A stretch of DNA of 20,748 nt. It comes from Candidatus Saccharimonadota bacterium (GTDB lineage Bacteria; Patescibacteriota; Saccharimonadia; Saccharimonadales; UBA7683). Position numbers and translations under genes: made by a program. This document shows, piece after piece, positions 7,068 to 13,956 of the stretch; the first letter of the stretch is position 1; every line of letters begins with the position of its first letter. Where the stretch lies: contig JAGOUG010000010.1 of assembly GCA_018061375.1 (NCBI GenBank), forward strand, positions 1 to 20,748, in the 5' to 3' direction. The notes beneath the pieces were generated by a model, which worked only from the letters and a program-made list of their open reading frames with translations, searched no databases and had not been told where the DNA came from.

Positions 7068-7073
7068 TACACT
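7068..7073 (+). promoter_or_regulatory. -10 element of the ferredoxin gene
   Basis: TACACT. The -35 position at 17 bases (7045-7050, CGACTA) is poor, as expected for an activator-dependent promoter. The short leader contains AAAGGAG before the GTG at 7098. Confidence 0.4.
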
Positions 7074-7097
7074 CCGGAAGTAATAAAGGAGTAGCCC

Positions 7098-7370
7098 GTG
7101 GCAAATCTAGAAGTACTTATAGATCAAGATGAGTGTACGTCATGTCAAGAATGTACGATGATCGCACCGCGACATTTTTTTATGGCGAGTGATAACCTGG
7201 CATATGTAAAAGAGGACTCAAGCAAAGATCCTGACGTACCGGCCGTCGCGGGTTTTAGTGGACGTGTTGCGGTTGCAAGTGATATTGAGGAAGATGTAAT
7301 AGAAGCTGCAGAATACTGCCCCGGTGAGTGTATATATGTTGTACCTGTGGATTCACCACCATTAGTGTAG
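7098..7370 (+). CDS. Ferredoxin, single [4Fe-4S] type
   Basis: 90 residues. Cysteines 13, 16 and 19 form C-x2-C-x2-C, and C74 in a C-P motif supplies the fourth ligand; an extra C78 (C-P-G-E-C) follows. The 54-residue insert between the cysteine groups is acidic, normal for an electron carrier. The GTG start is fixed by AAAGGAG at 7085-7091. It is a soluble electron carrier; the partner is unknown. CrtI-type desaturases use FAD and do not need a ferredoxin, so its place between the regulator and idi may mean a redox link to isoprenoid supply or a separate reductase elsewhere in the genome. Confidence 0.85.
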   Translation: MANLEVLIDQDECTSCQECTMIAPRHFFMASDNLAYVKEDSSKDPDVPAVAGFSGRVAVASDIEEDVIEAAEYCPGECIYVVPVDSPPLV

Positions 7371-7387
7371 TTACGTCTGGGTGGTGG

Positions 7388-7393
7388 TAAAAT
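7388..7393 (+). promoter_or_regulatory. -10 element for a leaderless idi transcript
   Basis: TAAAAT preceded by TGG (extended -10) and followed by exactly six bases before the idi ATG at 7400. No good ribosome-binding site is present. Confidence 0.45.
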
Positions 7394-7399
7394 AGTGCA

Positions 7400-7948
7400 A
7401 TGGATGAAGAGCTAGTAGTATTGTTGGATGATAACGGAAATGAAGTTGGGGCCTCAGAAAAGTTTAGTGCCCATCATGCCAACACACCGCTGCATAAGGC
7501 TTTTTCTTGTTATATCTTTAACAAGCAAGGCGAGCTACTTGTCACAAAGCGTGCAGATAGTAAAAAGGTATGGCCAGGCGTTTGGACAAATTCTGCGTGT
7601 GGGCACCCGGGTCCTGGCGAAACAGATACCGATGCAATACACCGCAGGGTTATGTACGAACTCGGCATGTCGATAGACCGTCCCGTATGCATTGTTGCCA
7701 AGTATAGATATAAAACGCCGCTATTCAATGGCATAATTGAACATGAAGAGTGTCCTATTTATAGAGCTCAAGTAATCGGAGAATTCCAACCAAATCCTTC
7801 AGAAGTGTGCGATTACAAGTGGATTAATTGGGGCCAGTATGTACAAGAATTAGAACACGATCAGGTAGATGTATATTCCTGGTGGAGCAAAGATCAATTG
7901 AAACATGTACAGCAACCGATTACCGATTACTTAAAAAGTTTAAAGTAG
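7400..7948 (+). CDS. idi: Isopentenyl-diphosphate delta-isomerase, type 1
   Basis: 182 residues, the same length class as E. coli Idi, with the same numbering of key residues: H25 and H32 (metal), C67 and H69 in T-N-S-A-C-G-H-P, and E114 and E116 in I-I-E-H-E-E-C-P. W-P-G-V-W and Y-K-W-I-N-W are also family blocks. It converts IPP to DMAPP, needed to start the prenyl chain that CrtE extends. No MEP or mevalonate pathway genes are in the window, so IPP comes from elsewhere in the genome or from another organism. Its 3' end overlaps the convergent ubiA-family gene by nine bases. Confidence 0.95.
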   Translation: MDEELVVLLDDNGNEVGASEKFSAHHANTPLHKAFSCYIFNKQGELLVTKRADSKKVWPGVWTNSACGHPGPGETDTDAIHRRVMYELGMSIDRPVCIVAKYRYKTPLFNGIIEHEECPIYRAQVIGEFQPNPSEVCDYKWINWGQYVQELEHDQVDVYSWWSKDQLKHVQQPITDYLKSLK

Positions 7949-8794
7949 ACTTAGTATTGTTACGATTGTAATTACAAACCCTGTGAACCAGTTGAGCCAT
8001 ATAAATCGTTTCCAGCCTGCATTTGTCGACGCCGAATCGGTATCTTTGATTGAAAGATACGGAGCTATGCTAATTATATAAAGGATGTTACAAAAGCCAA
8101 TTGGTGCTGTTAGTGGTCCTTGCGAGACCAGTAGTACTCCACTCAGTGCATACAGCAGAACCGAGAGTCTGACTGTCCAGCGTGCTCCAATTACTGTTGC
8201 GATTGAGCCAATACCCGCCTCTTTATCAAATAGTATGTCTTGGACTGCACCGAATGCATGGCTTGCCATTCCCCATAAAAAGAATGCGAAGACATACGGC
8301 GTATAAGCATCTTGCCAGCCTGTGAGTGAAAGCGCGTACACGGCAGGTCCGACAAAATGAATACTTGATGTCACTGAATCAAGAAACGCCTTTTCTTTGA
8401 ACCGCAGTCCTTTGGCGCTATACGCTACAACCATGAAGACTACGAAGGTCAGCACCAACGAACTTTGCAGGCTTCCCTGAAGGATTAAAAATATCAAAAA
8501 TGGCAGATTGAGTAATACAGCGCCTTTGATTACAAATGAATGGTACTTCTTTTTTAGTTTTGCGCCTTCAACACCGCCTTTTCGTGGGTTTAAAATATCT
8601 GATTCGTAATCAAAGACATCGTTTATACCGTACATTAGTGCATTGTAAGGGAATAAAAAGTAGAGTGTTCCAATAATCAGAACGGTGTCGACTGATCCGA
8701 GTGTAAGGAAGTAGGCAAGTGCGAACGGGTATGCCGTGTTTACCCAAGAGATTGGTCTCGAAGATATAACGAGCTGTTTAATTTTTTCCTTCAT
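7940..8794 (-). CDS. crtEb: UbiA-family prenyltransferase, probable lycopene elongase (CrtEb-like)
   Basis: 284 residues with eight to nine membrane helices. The two Asp-rich prenyl-diphosphate motifs are N-D-V-F-D-Y-E-S-D (residues 58-66) and a D-I-L-F-D-K-E-A-G in the second half. UbiA enzymes transfer prenyl groups; the branch found in carotenoid operons adds two dimethylallyl units to lycopene (C40) to give flavuxanthin-type C50 products. The position as last gene of the crtE-B-I-Yc-Yd operon matches actinobacterial C50 operons. The start overlaps the end of the upstream cyclase gene by 17 bases, so it is translationally coupled. Other possibilities are a hydratase-type member or another prenyl acceptor. 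Confidence 0.82.
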   Translation of the reverse strand: MKEKIKQLVISSRPISWVNTAYPFALAYFLTLGSVDTVLIIGTLYFLFPYNALMYGINDVFDYESDILNPRKGGVEGAKLKKKYHSFVIKGAVLLNLPFLIFLILQGSLQSSLVLTFVVFMVVAYSAKGLRFKEKAFLDSVTSSIHFVGPAVYALSLTGWQDAYTPYVFAFFLWGMASHAFGAVQDILFDKEAGIGSIATVIGARWTVRLSVLLYALSGVLLVSQGPLTAPIGFCNILYIISIAPYLSIKDTDSASTNAGWKRFIWLNWFTGFVITIVTILSLL

Positions 8795-9077
8795 GCATAC
8801 CCTTCTTCTCCCAGAAATATATAACTACCAGAACTGCCGCAATACTATAAAAGAAGTCCTCAATAGGTGCGAGTCCTATCTTCAATCCAAGTATACGCTC
8901 AGAGTCATATGCAACAATACCACTGCCAATAATAAGCGAATCGAATACGGCAGTTAATACAAGAAGAATAGCCAGTGTGGTTACCGACAGTTTTTTTGGA
9001 ACTTGTGAAACTACTGGTAAACTAAAAATTAGCAGTACTATTAGAACGATGAAATTGAGAATTACGTACGTTGCCAT
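8778..9077 (-). CDS. crtYd: Lycopene cyclase subunit d/f
   Basis: 99 residues with three membrane helices. The conserved block F-D-S-L-I-I-G-S-G-I-V-A-Y-D (residues 45-58) followed by A-P-I-E-D-F-F-Y (70-77) is diagnostic of the small heterodimeric lycopene cyclase subunits (CrtYc/Yd and CrtYe/Yf) and of the fused fungal and archaeal forms. It works with the product of the gene just upstream to close the end rings. Sequence alone does not say whether beta-rings (Yd), epsilon-rings (Yf) or gamma-rings are made. It overlaps the previous gene by 16 bases and the next by 17. Confidence 0.9.
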   Translation of the reverse strand: MATYVILNFIVLIVLLIFSLPVVSQVPKKLSVTTLAILLVLTAVFDSLIIGSGIVAYDSERILGLKIGLAPIEDFFYSIAAVLVVIYFWEKKGMHEGKN

Positions 9078-9379
9078 TTTGTCTCCAAGTATCTAAAAAT
9101 GATTAGCGTTGTATAACATAGTAGTAATAGGAAAAATGGCTCTTCTATAGGGAGTTCAGGAATTAGAAGTATGCCCGTATCGTACACTGAATTGCCAACA
9201 AAAAATATGCCAAGACCAATACCGTGTATATCCCATGCTAAGAATAGTAAAACCGAAAGCCCAAGCGTATAAAATGTTCGCTTTCTATCATAAAAAAACG
9301 CAAGTTTGAATTGTTGGTCAATCAACATCAATCCAGCAATAGAAAGCGCTAGGCTTGTGATATAGCTATATTGCAACAT
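9062..9379 (-). CDS. crtYc: Lycopene cyclase subunit c/e
   Basis: 105 residues, three membrane helices. Family blocks: A-W-D-I-H-G-I-G-L-G-I-F (residues 48-59), Y-D-T-G-I (66-70) and L-P-I-E-E-P-F-F (76-83), the last with the catalytic-site Pro-x-Glu-Glu. It forms a heterodimer with the downstream subunit. Separate c and d subunits are typical of Actinobacteria and myxobacteria; the product ring type cannot be read from sequence. It starts inside the last 14 bases of crtI, so the two are translationally coupled. Confidence 0.9.
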   Translation of the reverse strand: MLQYSYITSLALSIAGLMLIDQQFKLAFFYDRKRTFYTLGLSVLLFLAWDIHGIGLGIFFVGNSVYDTGILLIPELPIEEPFFLLLLCYTTLIIFRYLETKWQRT

Positions 9380-10928
9380 TCTGATCCCCGTTTCTAATCT
9401 GTTCTATTGACTCGATCGGTCCGGCAGAGTTGTCGTTTGTGAGATGTTTGTAAATTAGCTCGCTGCTGATCAGACACATCGGCAGGCCAATACCGGGTAT
9501 AGTATTGCCGCCTACATAATAAAGGTTGCGTAGTTTCTTGCTTTTATTTTGTGGTCGCCATAGAGCACTTTGTAGAAGCGGGTGAGCGAGGCCAAGCGCA
9601 CTCCCATGCCAGGCGTTCAAATCGTCTGCAAAATCAGCAGGCCCGACAACTTTTTTATAGACTATTCGTTCTCGTAAATTTTTGATGCCAGTCATATCAA
9701 TTATCTGGTCAAGATAACGCTCGGCATGCTCAGCTGTATCTTCTTTAGAAATTGTTTCGTCAGCAGGAACAGGCACAAGAATGAATATATTTTCATGTCC
9801 TTTTGGTGCAACTGTTTTATCAGTAGCACTGGCTCTACATATATAGATTGATGCAGGGTGAGGGTACTGTTTGGTTTTAAAAATCGAATCAAAGTTGTGC
9901 TTCCAGTCTTTCGTGAATAAGAGCGTGTGGTGCTTAAGCTCAGGCACAGCTCCTTTTACACCCAGATAGAACAGAATAGCACCAGGACTCGCAGTTTTTT
10001 TACCCCAGTATTTTTCTGGGTATGTTTGTACTTCTTTTGGTAATAGCTTTGTTTCTGTAAAGTGCAGATCTGCATTTGAAATGATAATGTCTGCCTGTAC
10101 CGTAGTGCCATCTTCAAGCTGTATCCCTGTCGCTTTACTGTTGCTCGTAAGTATCTGTTTTACGGGGCTAGAACTATGTATTTCTACACCGAGTTTGGAT
10201 GCTTTTTTAGCTATAGCATCAATGATTGTGTACATGCCACCCTGGGGGTAAAATACACCTTGTCTAAAATCAAGATAGCTCATAAGTTGGTATAGTGCCG
10301 GGGCACTGTAGGGAGAGGTTCCCAAAAAGACCATGGGGTATTGAAGTATTTTTTTTAGCTTTTCATCTTGCACATATGAGCTAACGTAACTATTAATTGT
10401 TCGCAGTCCCATTGCAGCCATCCGGGGTAGTCTTTTTATAATGTTTGGCTTCATGAATGGTACGTAACCTCTGAAGTTTGTGTAGAGGAATGTTTCTGTA
10501 GCAAGTTTGTATGTTTCTTCAGATCTGTCTATATATGTCGTCAGGGCGCTACCTGAGCCTGGCTCTATGGCATCGAAAGTCTGTGTGTCTTTCGCCTCGT
10601 CTCCGGTGATGATTAGCGGACTGTGTATATCTTCTTCAAAAATAACCTTGTATGCGGGCTCAAGTTTTTTCAGATCTAAAACTGAGTGCATATCCTCGCC
10701 AATTAATGAGAAGAAGTGTTCGAATACTTCTGGCATAAGAAACCATGATGGGCCGGTGTCAAATGTAAATCCATCAACTTCCAATATCCCAGCTCTCCCA
10801 CCCACCCGATCATTCTTTTCATATAGCGACACCTCTACGCCAGCTTTAGCAAGAATAGTTGCAGTTGCGAGCCCTCCAATGCCACCACCAATGATTACTG
10901 CTGTCACAGTCTCTTTATTATTAGACAT
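9366..10928 (-). CDS. crtI: Phytoene desaturase (CrtI type)
   Basis: 520 residues, usual length. The N-terminal FAD-binding Rossmann fold has G-G-G-I-G-G-L at residues 14-20, then E-K-N-D-R-V-G-G-R-A (about 37-46) and F-D-T-G-P-S-W-F. The C-terminal signature N-L-Y-Y-V-G-G-N-T-I-P-G-I-G-L-P-M is complete. It turns phytoene into lycopene by successive FAD-linked desaturations; the number of steps cannot be told here. It is the third gene of the operon and overlaps crtB by eight bases. No truncation or missing block is visible, so the enzyme should be active. Confidence 0.96.
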   Translation of the reverse strand: MSNNKETVTAVIIGGGIGGLATATILAKAGVEVSLYEKNDRVGGRAGILEVDGFTFDTGPSWFLMPEVFEHFFSLIGEDMHSVLDLKKLEPAYKVIFEEDIHSPLIITGDEAKDTQTFDAIEPGSGSALTTYIDRSEETYKLATETFLYTNFRGYVPFMKPNIIKRLPRMAAMGLRTINSYVSSYVQDEKLKKILQYPMVFLGTSPYSAPALYQLMSYLDFRQGVFYPQGGMYTIIDAIAKKASKLGVEIHSSSPVKQILTSNSKATGIQLEDGTTVQADIIISNADLHFTETKLLPKEVQTYPEKYWGKKTASPGAILFYLGVKGAVPELKHHTLLFTKDWKHNFDSIFKTKQYPHPASIYICRASATDKTVAPKGHENIFILVPVPADETISKEDTAEHAERYLDQIIDMTGIKNLRERIVYKKVVGPADFADDLNAWHGSALGLAHPLLQSALWRPQNKSKKLRNLYYVGGNTIPGIGLPMCLISSELIYKHLTNDNSAGPIESIEQIRNGDQNVAI

Positions 10929-11766
10929 CTGTCGGCCTTCTGATGAGCCATGCTGTCAGCGCTGTTCCAGAAATAATTACAAGCTTGTGTATATTTGATA
11001 TTCGTATTCTTCTCGCCTGTATATTTTTAACTGAAGTACGGCTGAGCTTCCGAAGAAGTGCTCTGTAATATGCATATGCAACCATTACAGCGGTTCTTGA
11101 AGAACTCGGTAGTCGAATAGCGGCAGCATATGCAGCTGTAAAATCCTCTGATATATCACGTATTATGTTTTGCTTGTCGGCTTCAGATATTTCAACTGAA
11201 GTATTTGGGAAATAGTTACGTCCGAGTCGAGACGTATCGTCTGCAAGATCACGTAAAAAATTAACCTTCTGAAACGCAGAACCAAGCGCCGCGGCACCCT
11301 CACTGAGCGAAGTATATTTCACTGTATCACCACCGCAAAAAACACTCAGACACATAAGGCCGATAACTTCCGCAGAGCCGTGAATGTACGTTCGGTACAT
11401 CTCCTGACTAAAATTCTTTGGTGGTTTAAGGTCTGTACGCATACTACTAAAGAACGGTTTAATGAGTGTCTCGTTAATACCAAATTCGTTTGCTGTAAGT
11501 ACGAATGCATGAACAGTCAGGTCGGTACTGTAGCCACGTTCAAGCGCCGTATATATTTGCTGTTCGTACGAATCAAGAAGCTCGCGAGAATCACTTCCTC
11601 GGTAGGTGTCAACAATCTCATCCGCAACGCGCACCATTCCATATATATTAAAAATGTGGCTGCGAATAGAACCACCGAATAATCGAGATGCACTGCTGAA
11701 AGATGTCGAATAGCGCAGCGTTATATTTTTGGACGTTAGTTCAGAAACAGAGTCGTATATGTCCAT
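10921..11766 (-). CDS. crtB: Phytoene synthase
   Basis: 281 residues, normal for bacterial CrtB. Y-S-T-S-F (residues 19-23), the first Asp-rich motif R-V-A-D-E-I-V-D (46-53) and the second, N-F-L-R-D-L-A-D-D-T-S-R-L-G-R (near 170-185), are all present. It condenses two GGPP to phytoene, the first committed step. Squalene or dehydrosqualene synthase is the alternative for this fold, but the neighbours crtE, crtI and the cyclase make phytoene synthase far more likely. Its ATG overlaps the crtE stop (TAATG), a classic coupling arrangement. Confidence 0.95.
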   Translation of the reverse strand: MDIYDSVSELTSKNITLRYSTSFSSASRLFGGSIRSHIFNIYGMVRVADEIVDTYRGSDSRELLDSYEQQIYTALERGYSTDLTVHAFVLTANEFGINETLIKPFFSSMRTDLKPPKNFSQEMYRTYIHGSAEVIGLMCLSVFCGGDTVKYTSLSEGAAALGSAFQKVNFLRDLADDTSRLGRNYFPNTSVEISEADKQNIIRDISEDFTAAYAAAIRLPSSSRTAVMVAYAYYRALLRKLSRTSVKNIQARRIRISNIHKLVIISGTALTAWLIRRPTDV

Positions 11767-12863
11767 TACGAGTCTCTTTCTGTTGCCTTATGTAATAATT
11801 CGGTTAGTTTTGTTGTGTTGAAGCCATTTTGAGTAAGATTAACGAGTGCCTCACGTGCCTTCTCGGTATGTTTATCTATTGCCAAGACGGTCGCAGATTT
11901 TGCTCCGCAGGCTACAATTATTGCACGTAACTTTTCTGCCGAGTGTTCGTCTAGTGTGTGTAGCCCAAAGTATTTCGAGAATTCTGAAAGTTGCTCACCT
12001 GAGGCTAATGCAAGGGTCTGCTGCACTAAGTAAGTGCCTTTACCTTCCTGTAAATCACTCAGAATCGATTTACCGGTTTTTTGTTCGTCACCAAACACAC
12101 CAAGCAGGTCGTCTGCAAGTTGGAACGCTATGCCAAGATTAACGCCATAATTACGTAGTTGTTGAATATCAGCCTCACGACCATTTGCCAGTCTTGCTCC
12201 GCAAATAAGTGGATTTACGAACGAATATATTGCCGTTTTGTAGTGTGCAATATGAAGCGGTTTAATATTCTGCATCGGTGTAAAGGTTGATTCAATATCG
12301 CTTAGTTCCCCTCCGACTACACTGAATATCGAGGAATGGAGAAGTTCAAGAGCGATCAGCTTATCAGTTTCAACTAATGCGCTGCTAACTATTATATCGT
12401 GTGCACTCGAAATCAAGAGATCCCCAGCTAGAAGTGCTGCCGATAGCGCATAGTGATCGAGATCCTCGGGGGGAACATTTTTTTTGTAGAGAATCTTGTA
12501 TATTCCGGCTATATTTGGCTGACCGTGACGCTCATCGTCACGATCTATAATGTCATCGTGTATAAGCATACTTATGTGGATTAGTTCTTGTGCAGCAGCA
12601 ACCGGCATAACTTCTGTGTAGTCAGTACCTCCAAAAAGTTCATATGAGGCTAGAAGTAAGTACGGTCGTATTCGTTTTCCGCCAGAAAGCACAACTTGTT
12701 TTATGTTGTCCCATAACTGCTCATATTCACTACTTTGATTTGAGGCGAGGTCAATTTGCTTGTCACAGTAGGTAGTTAGTAGGGTATTCACTGCGTCTTT
12801 TGTAGACTGAACTGCTATGCCACTTGTTTGTTTTGCCTGGTCTATGACCTGAGTCTTTTGCAT
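11766..12863 (-). CDS. crtE: Geranylgeranyl diphosphate synthase
   Basis: 365 residues from the ATG at 12863; a TTG at 12881 is in frame but lies inside the promoter region. G-G-K-R-I-R-P (residues 61-67), the first Asp-rich motif D-D-I-I-D-R-D-D-E-R-H-G (103-114) and the second, D-D-L-L-G-V-F-G-D (251-259), are intact. The D-D-L-L-G-V-F-G-D ... T-G-K form is common in actinobacterial GGPP synthases. It extends DMAPP with three IPP to the C20 precursor. It is the first gene of the operon. A TATACT six bases before the ATG and no ribosome-binding site suggest a leaderless transcript. Confidence 0.93.
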   Translation of the reverse strand: MQKTQVIDQAKQTSGIAVQSTKDAVNTLLTTYCDKQIDLASNQSSEYEQLWDNIKQVVLSGGKRIRPYLLLASYELFGGTDYTEVMPVAAAQELIHISMLIHDDIIDRDDERHGQPNIAGIYKILYKKNVPPEDLDHYALSAALLAGDLLISSAHDIIVSSALVETDKLIALELLHSSIFSVVGGELSDIESTFTPMQNIKPLHIAHYKTAIYSFVNPLICGARLANGREADIQQLRNYGVNLGIAFQLADDLLGVFGDEQKTGKSILSDLQEGKGTYLVQQTLALASGEQLSEFSKYFGLHTLDEHSAEKLRAIIVACGAKSATVLAIDKHTEKAREALVNLTQNGFNTTKLTELLHKATERDS

Positions 12864-12869
12864 TGAATT

Positions 12870-12875
12870 AGTATA
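12870..12875 (-). promoter_or_regulatory. -10 element of the carotenoid operon, leaderless
   Basis: TATACT on the minus strand, six bases (AATTCA) before the crtE ATG. The -35 region is poor. A loose TTGA-N11-TCAA repeat (12880-12862) covers it and has the same 19-base span as the repeat before the crp-family gene. Confidence 0.5.
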
Positions 12876-12924
12876 TATCAAATTATTTGCAGGGATGTAT
12901 TTTTGTGTAGCAAAGTACTTATAC

Positions 12925-12953
12925 TTGACAGAGGTGTACTCTCGGCCTATTCT
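12925..12953 (+). promoter_or_regulatory. Sigma-70-type promoter of the hdeD-like operon
   Basis: Perfect TTGACA (12925-12930), 17-base spacer, TATTCT (12948-12953). The predicted start is near 12960; a GGGAGG site (12973-12978) precedes the ATG at 12984. This is the best classical promoter in the window and diverges from the carotenoid operon. Confidence 0.75.
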
Positions 12954-12983
12954 AAAGCTAGTAATATTTAATGGGAGGTTTCT

Positions 12984-13544
12984 ATGGAAACTGCAGTAGT
13001 AGAAAACTATAAAAAAAATTGGTGGATGTACCTTGTAAGCGGTATTGTCACACTTTTATTTGGTCTTGTAACAGTTATTAATCCAGCAGTGACATTTTTG
13101 TCATTGTCGTTCTTTTTTGGTCTGTTCCTAGTACTAACGGGCGGAATTGATATGGTCAATGCGCTTACTAGTATTAAGACAAAAAGTCTTTGGTTCCTTC
13201 AGCTCGGATTTGGTGCACTCGTAGCAATATTTGGGGTATATATACTCCAGCGTCCTAAGCTAAGTCTTGCAACATTTGTTATATACGCAGCACTTGCATT
13301 ACTAGTTAAGGCTGTCGTCCACCTCGTAGAGGCATTCGACTCTAACTACGACGGCATGTACCGAACCTGGCAAGTGCTTGCAGCAGTTGTTTCAGCACTC
13401 GCGGCAACATTTATCTGGCGATATCCTGTAAAGGGAACACTTGCCTTTGTATGGGTACTTGGTGTGTTCGCGTTAATTAACGGACCACTTATGATCGCCT
13501 TCGCACTTGAAGCAAAACACGGTTTCGCATCAAAGCGTAAGTAG
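12984..13544 (+). CDS. HdeD/DUF308-family membrane protein
   Basis: 186 residues, six membrane helices in three similar pairs, the layout of HdeD/DUF308 proteins. Typical blocks are the W-W-M-Y-L-V-S-G-I-V-T-L-L-F-G start, N-P near residue 33, and G-x-F-x-V-L-T-G-G-I-D at the end of helix two. In E. coli HdeD is linked to acid resistance; elsewhere the role is unknown. It has its own strong promoter and GGGAGG site, and heads a group with a K+ channel and another membrane protein, suggesting envelope or ion stress. Confidence 0.8.
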   Translation: METAVVENYKKNWWMYLVSGIVTLLFGLVTVINPAVTFLSLSFFFGLFLVLTGGIDMVNALTSIKTKSLWFLQLGFGALVAIFGVYILQRPKLSLATFVIYAALALLVKAVVHLVEAFDSNYDGMYRTWQVLAAVVSALAATFIWRYPVKGTLAFVWVLGVFALINGPLMIAFALEAKHGFASKRK

Positions 13545-13559
13545 TAACATAGCAGTAAT

Positions 13560-13597
13560 GTGCCCGATGATGTAAATACAATTTACTTCGCGGGCAC
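13560..13597 (+). promoter_or_regulatory. Two-tier RNA hairpin between the hdeD-like and K+ channel genes
   Basis: GTGCCCG (13560-13566) pairs with CGGGCAC (13591-13597); inside, GTAAAT (13572-13577) pairs with ATTTAC (13581-13586) around an ACA loop. The two stems are separated by a 5/4-base internal loop. No U-tract follows, so attenuation by a normal terminator is unlikely; processing or translation control of the downstream gene (AAGGA site at 13608-13612) is possible. Confidence 0.55.
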
Positions 13598-13617
13598 AAT
13601 TGCTTATAAGGACAACT

Positions 13618-13944
13618 ATGGAAAGCGTATCTTCACTACTAAGCACACCAAGAATAGTCAAGAATTTACTTGCAATTCTTATGGTATATATTTGCGGTGG
13701 TGCTACGTTCTATCATTTTGTAGAAAAATGGAATTGGCTTGATAGCTTCTACTTTAGCGTTATATCCTTAGCAACTGTTGGGTATGGAGACTTCACGCCT
13801 AAAACCACGCTCGGTAAGCTGTTCACGATGCCCTTCGTGTTTATTGGTATTGGAATGTTCATTGCTGTAGCTAACTCATTTTTGAAGCACAGGACAGAAA
13901 TTCGTCTAAATAAATATCAATCCAGAAAATTAACCAAGAAGTAG
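13618..13944 (+). CDS. Two-helix potassium channel
   Basis: 108 residues from the ATG at 13618, which has AAGGA at 13608-13612; an in-frame TTG at 13600 is less likely. Helix one (about 15-34), pore helix, selectivity filter T-V-G-Y-G-D (residues 53-58), then helix two (about 70-90) make a minimal KcsA-type channel that would work as a tetramer. There is no RCK or other regulatory domain; the short tail is basic. It lies between an HdeD-like and another membrane protein, so it may take part in ion balance under stress. Confidence 0.9.
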   Translation: MESVSSLLSTPRIVKNLLAILMVYICGGATFYHFVEKWNWLDSFYFSVISLATVGYGDFTPKTTLGKLFTMPFVFIGIGMFIAVANSFLKHRTEIRLNKYQSRKLTKK

Positions 13945-13956
13945 AGGAATAAAATT

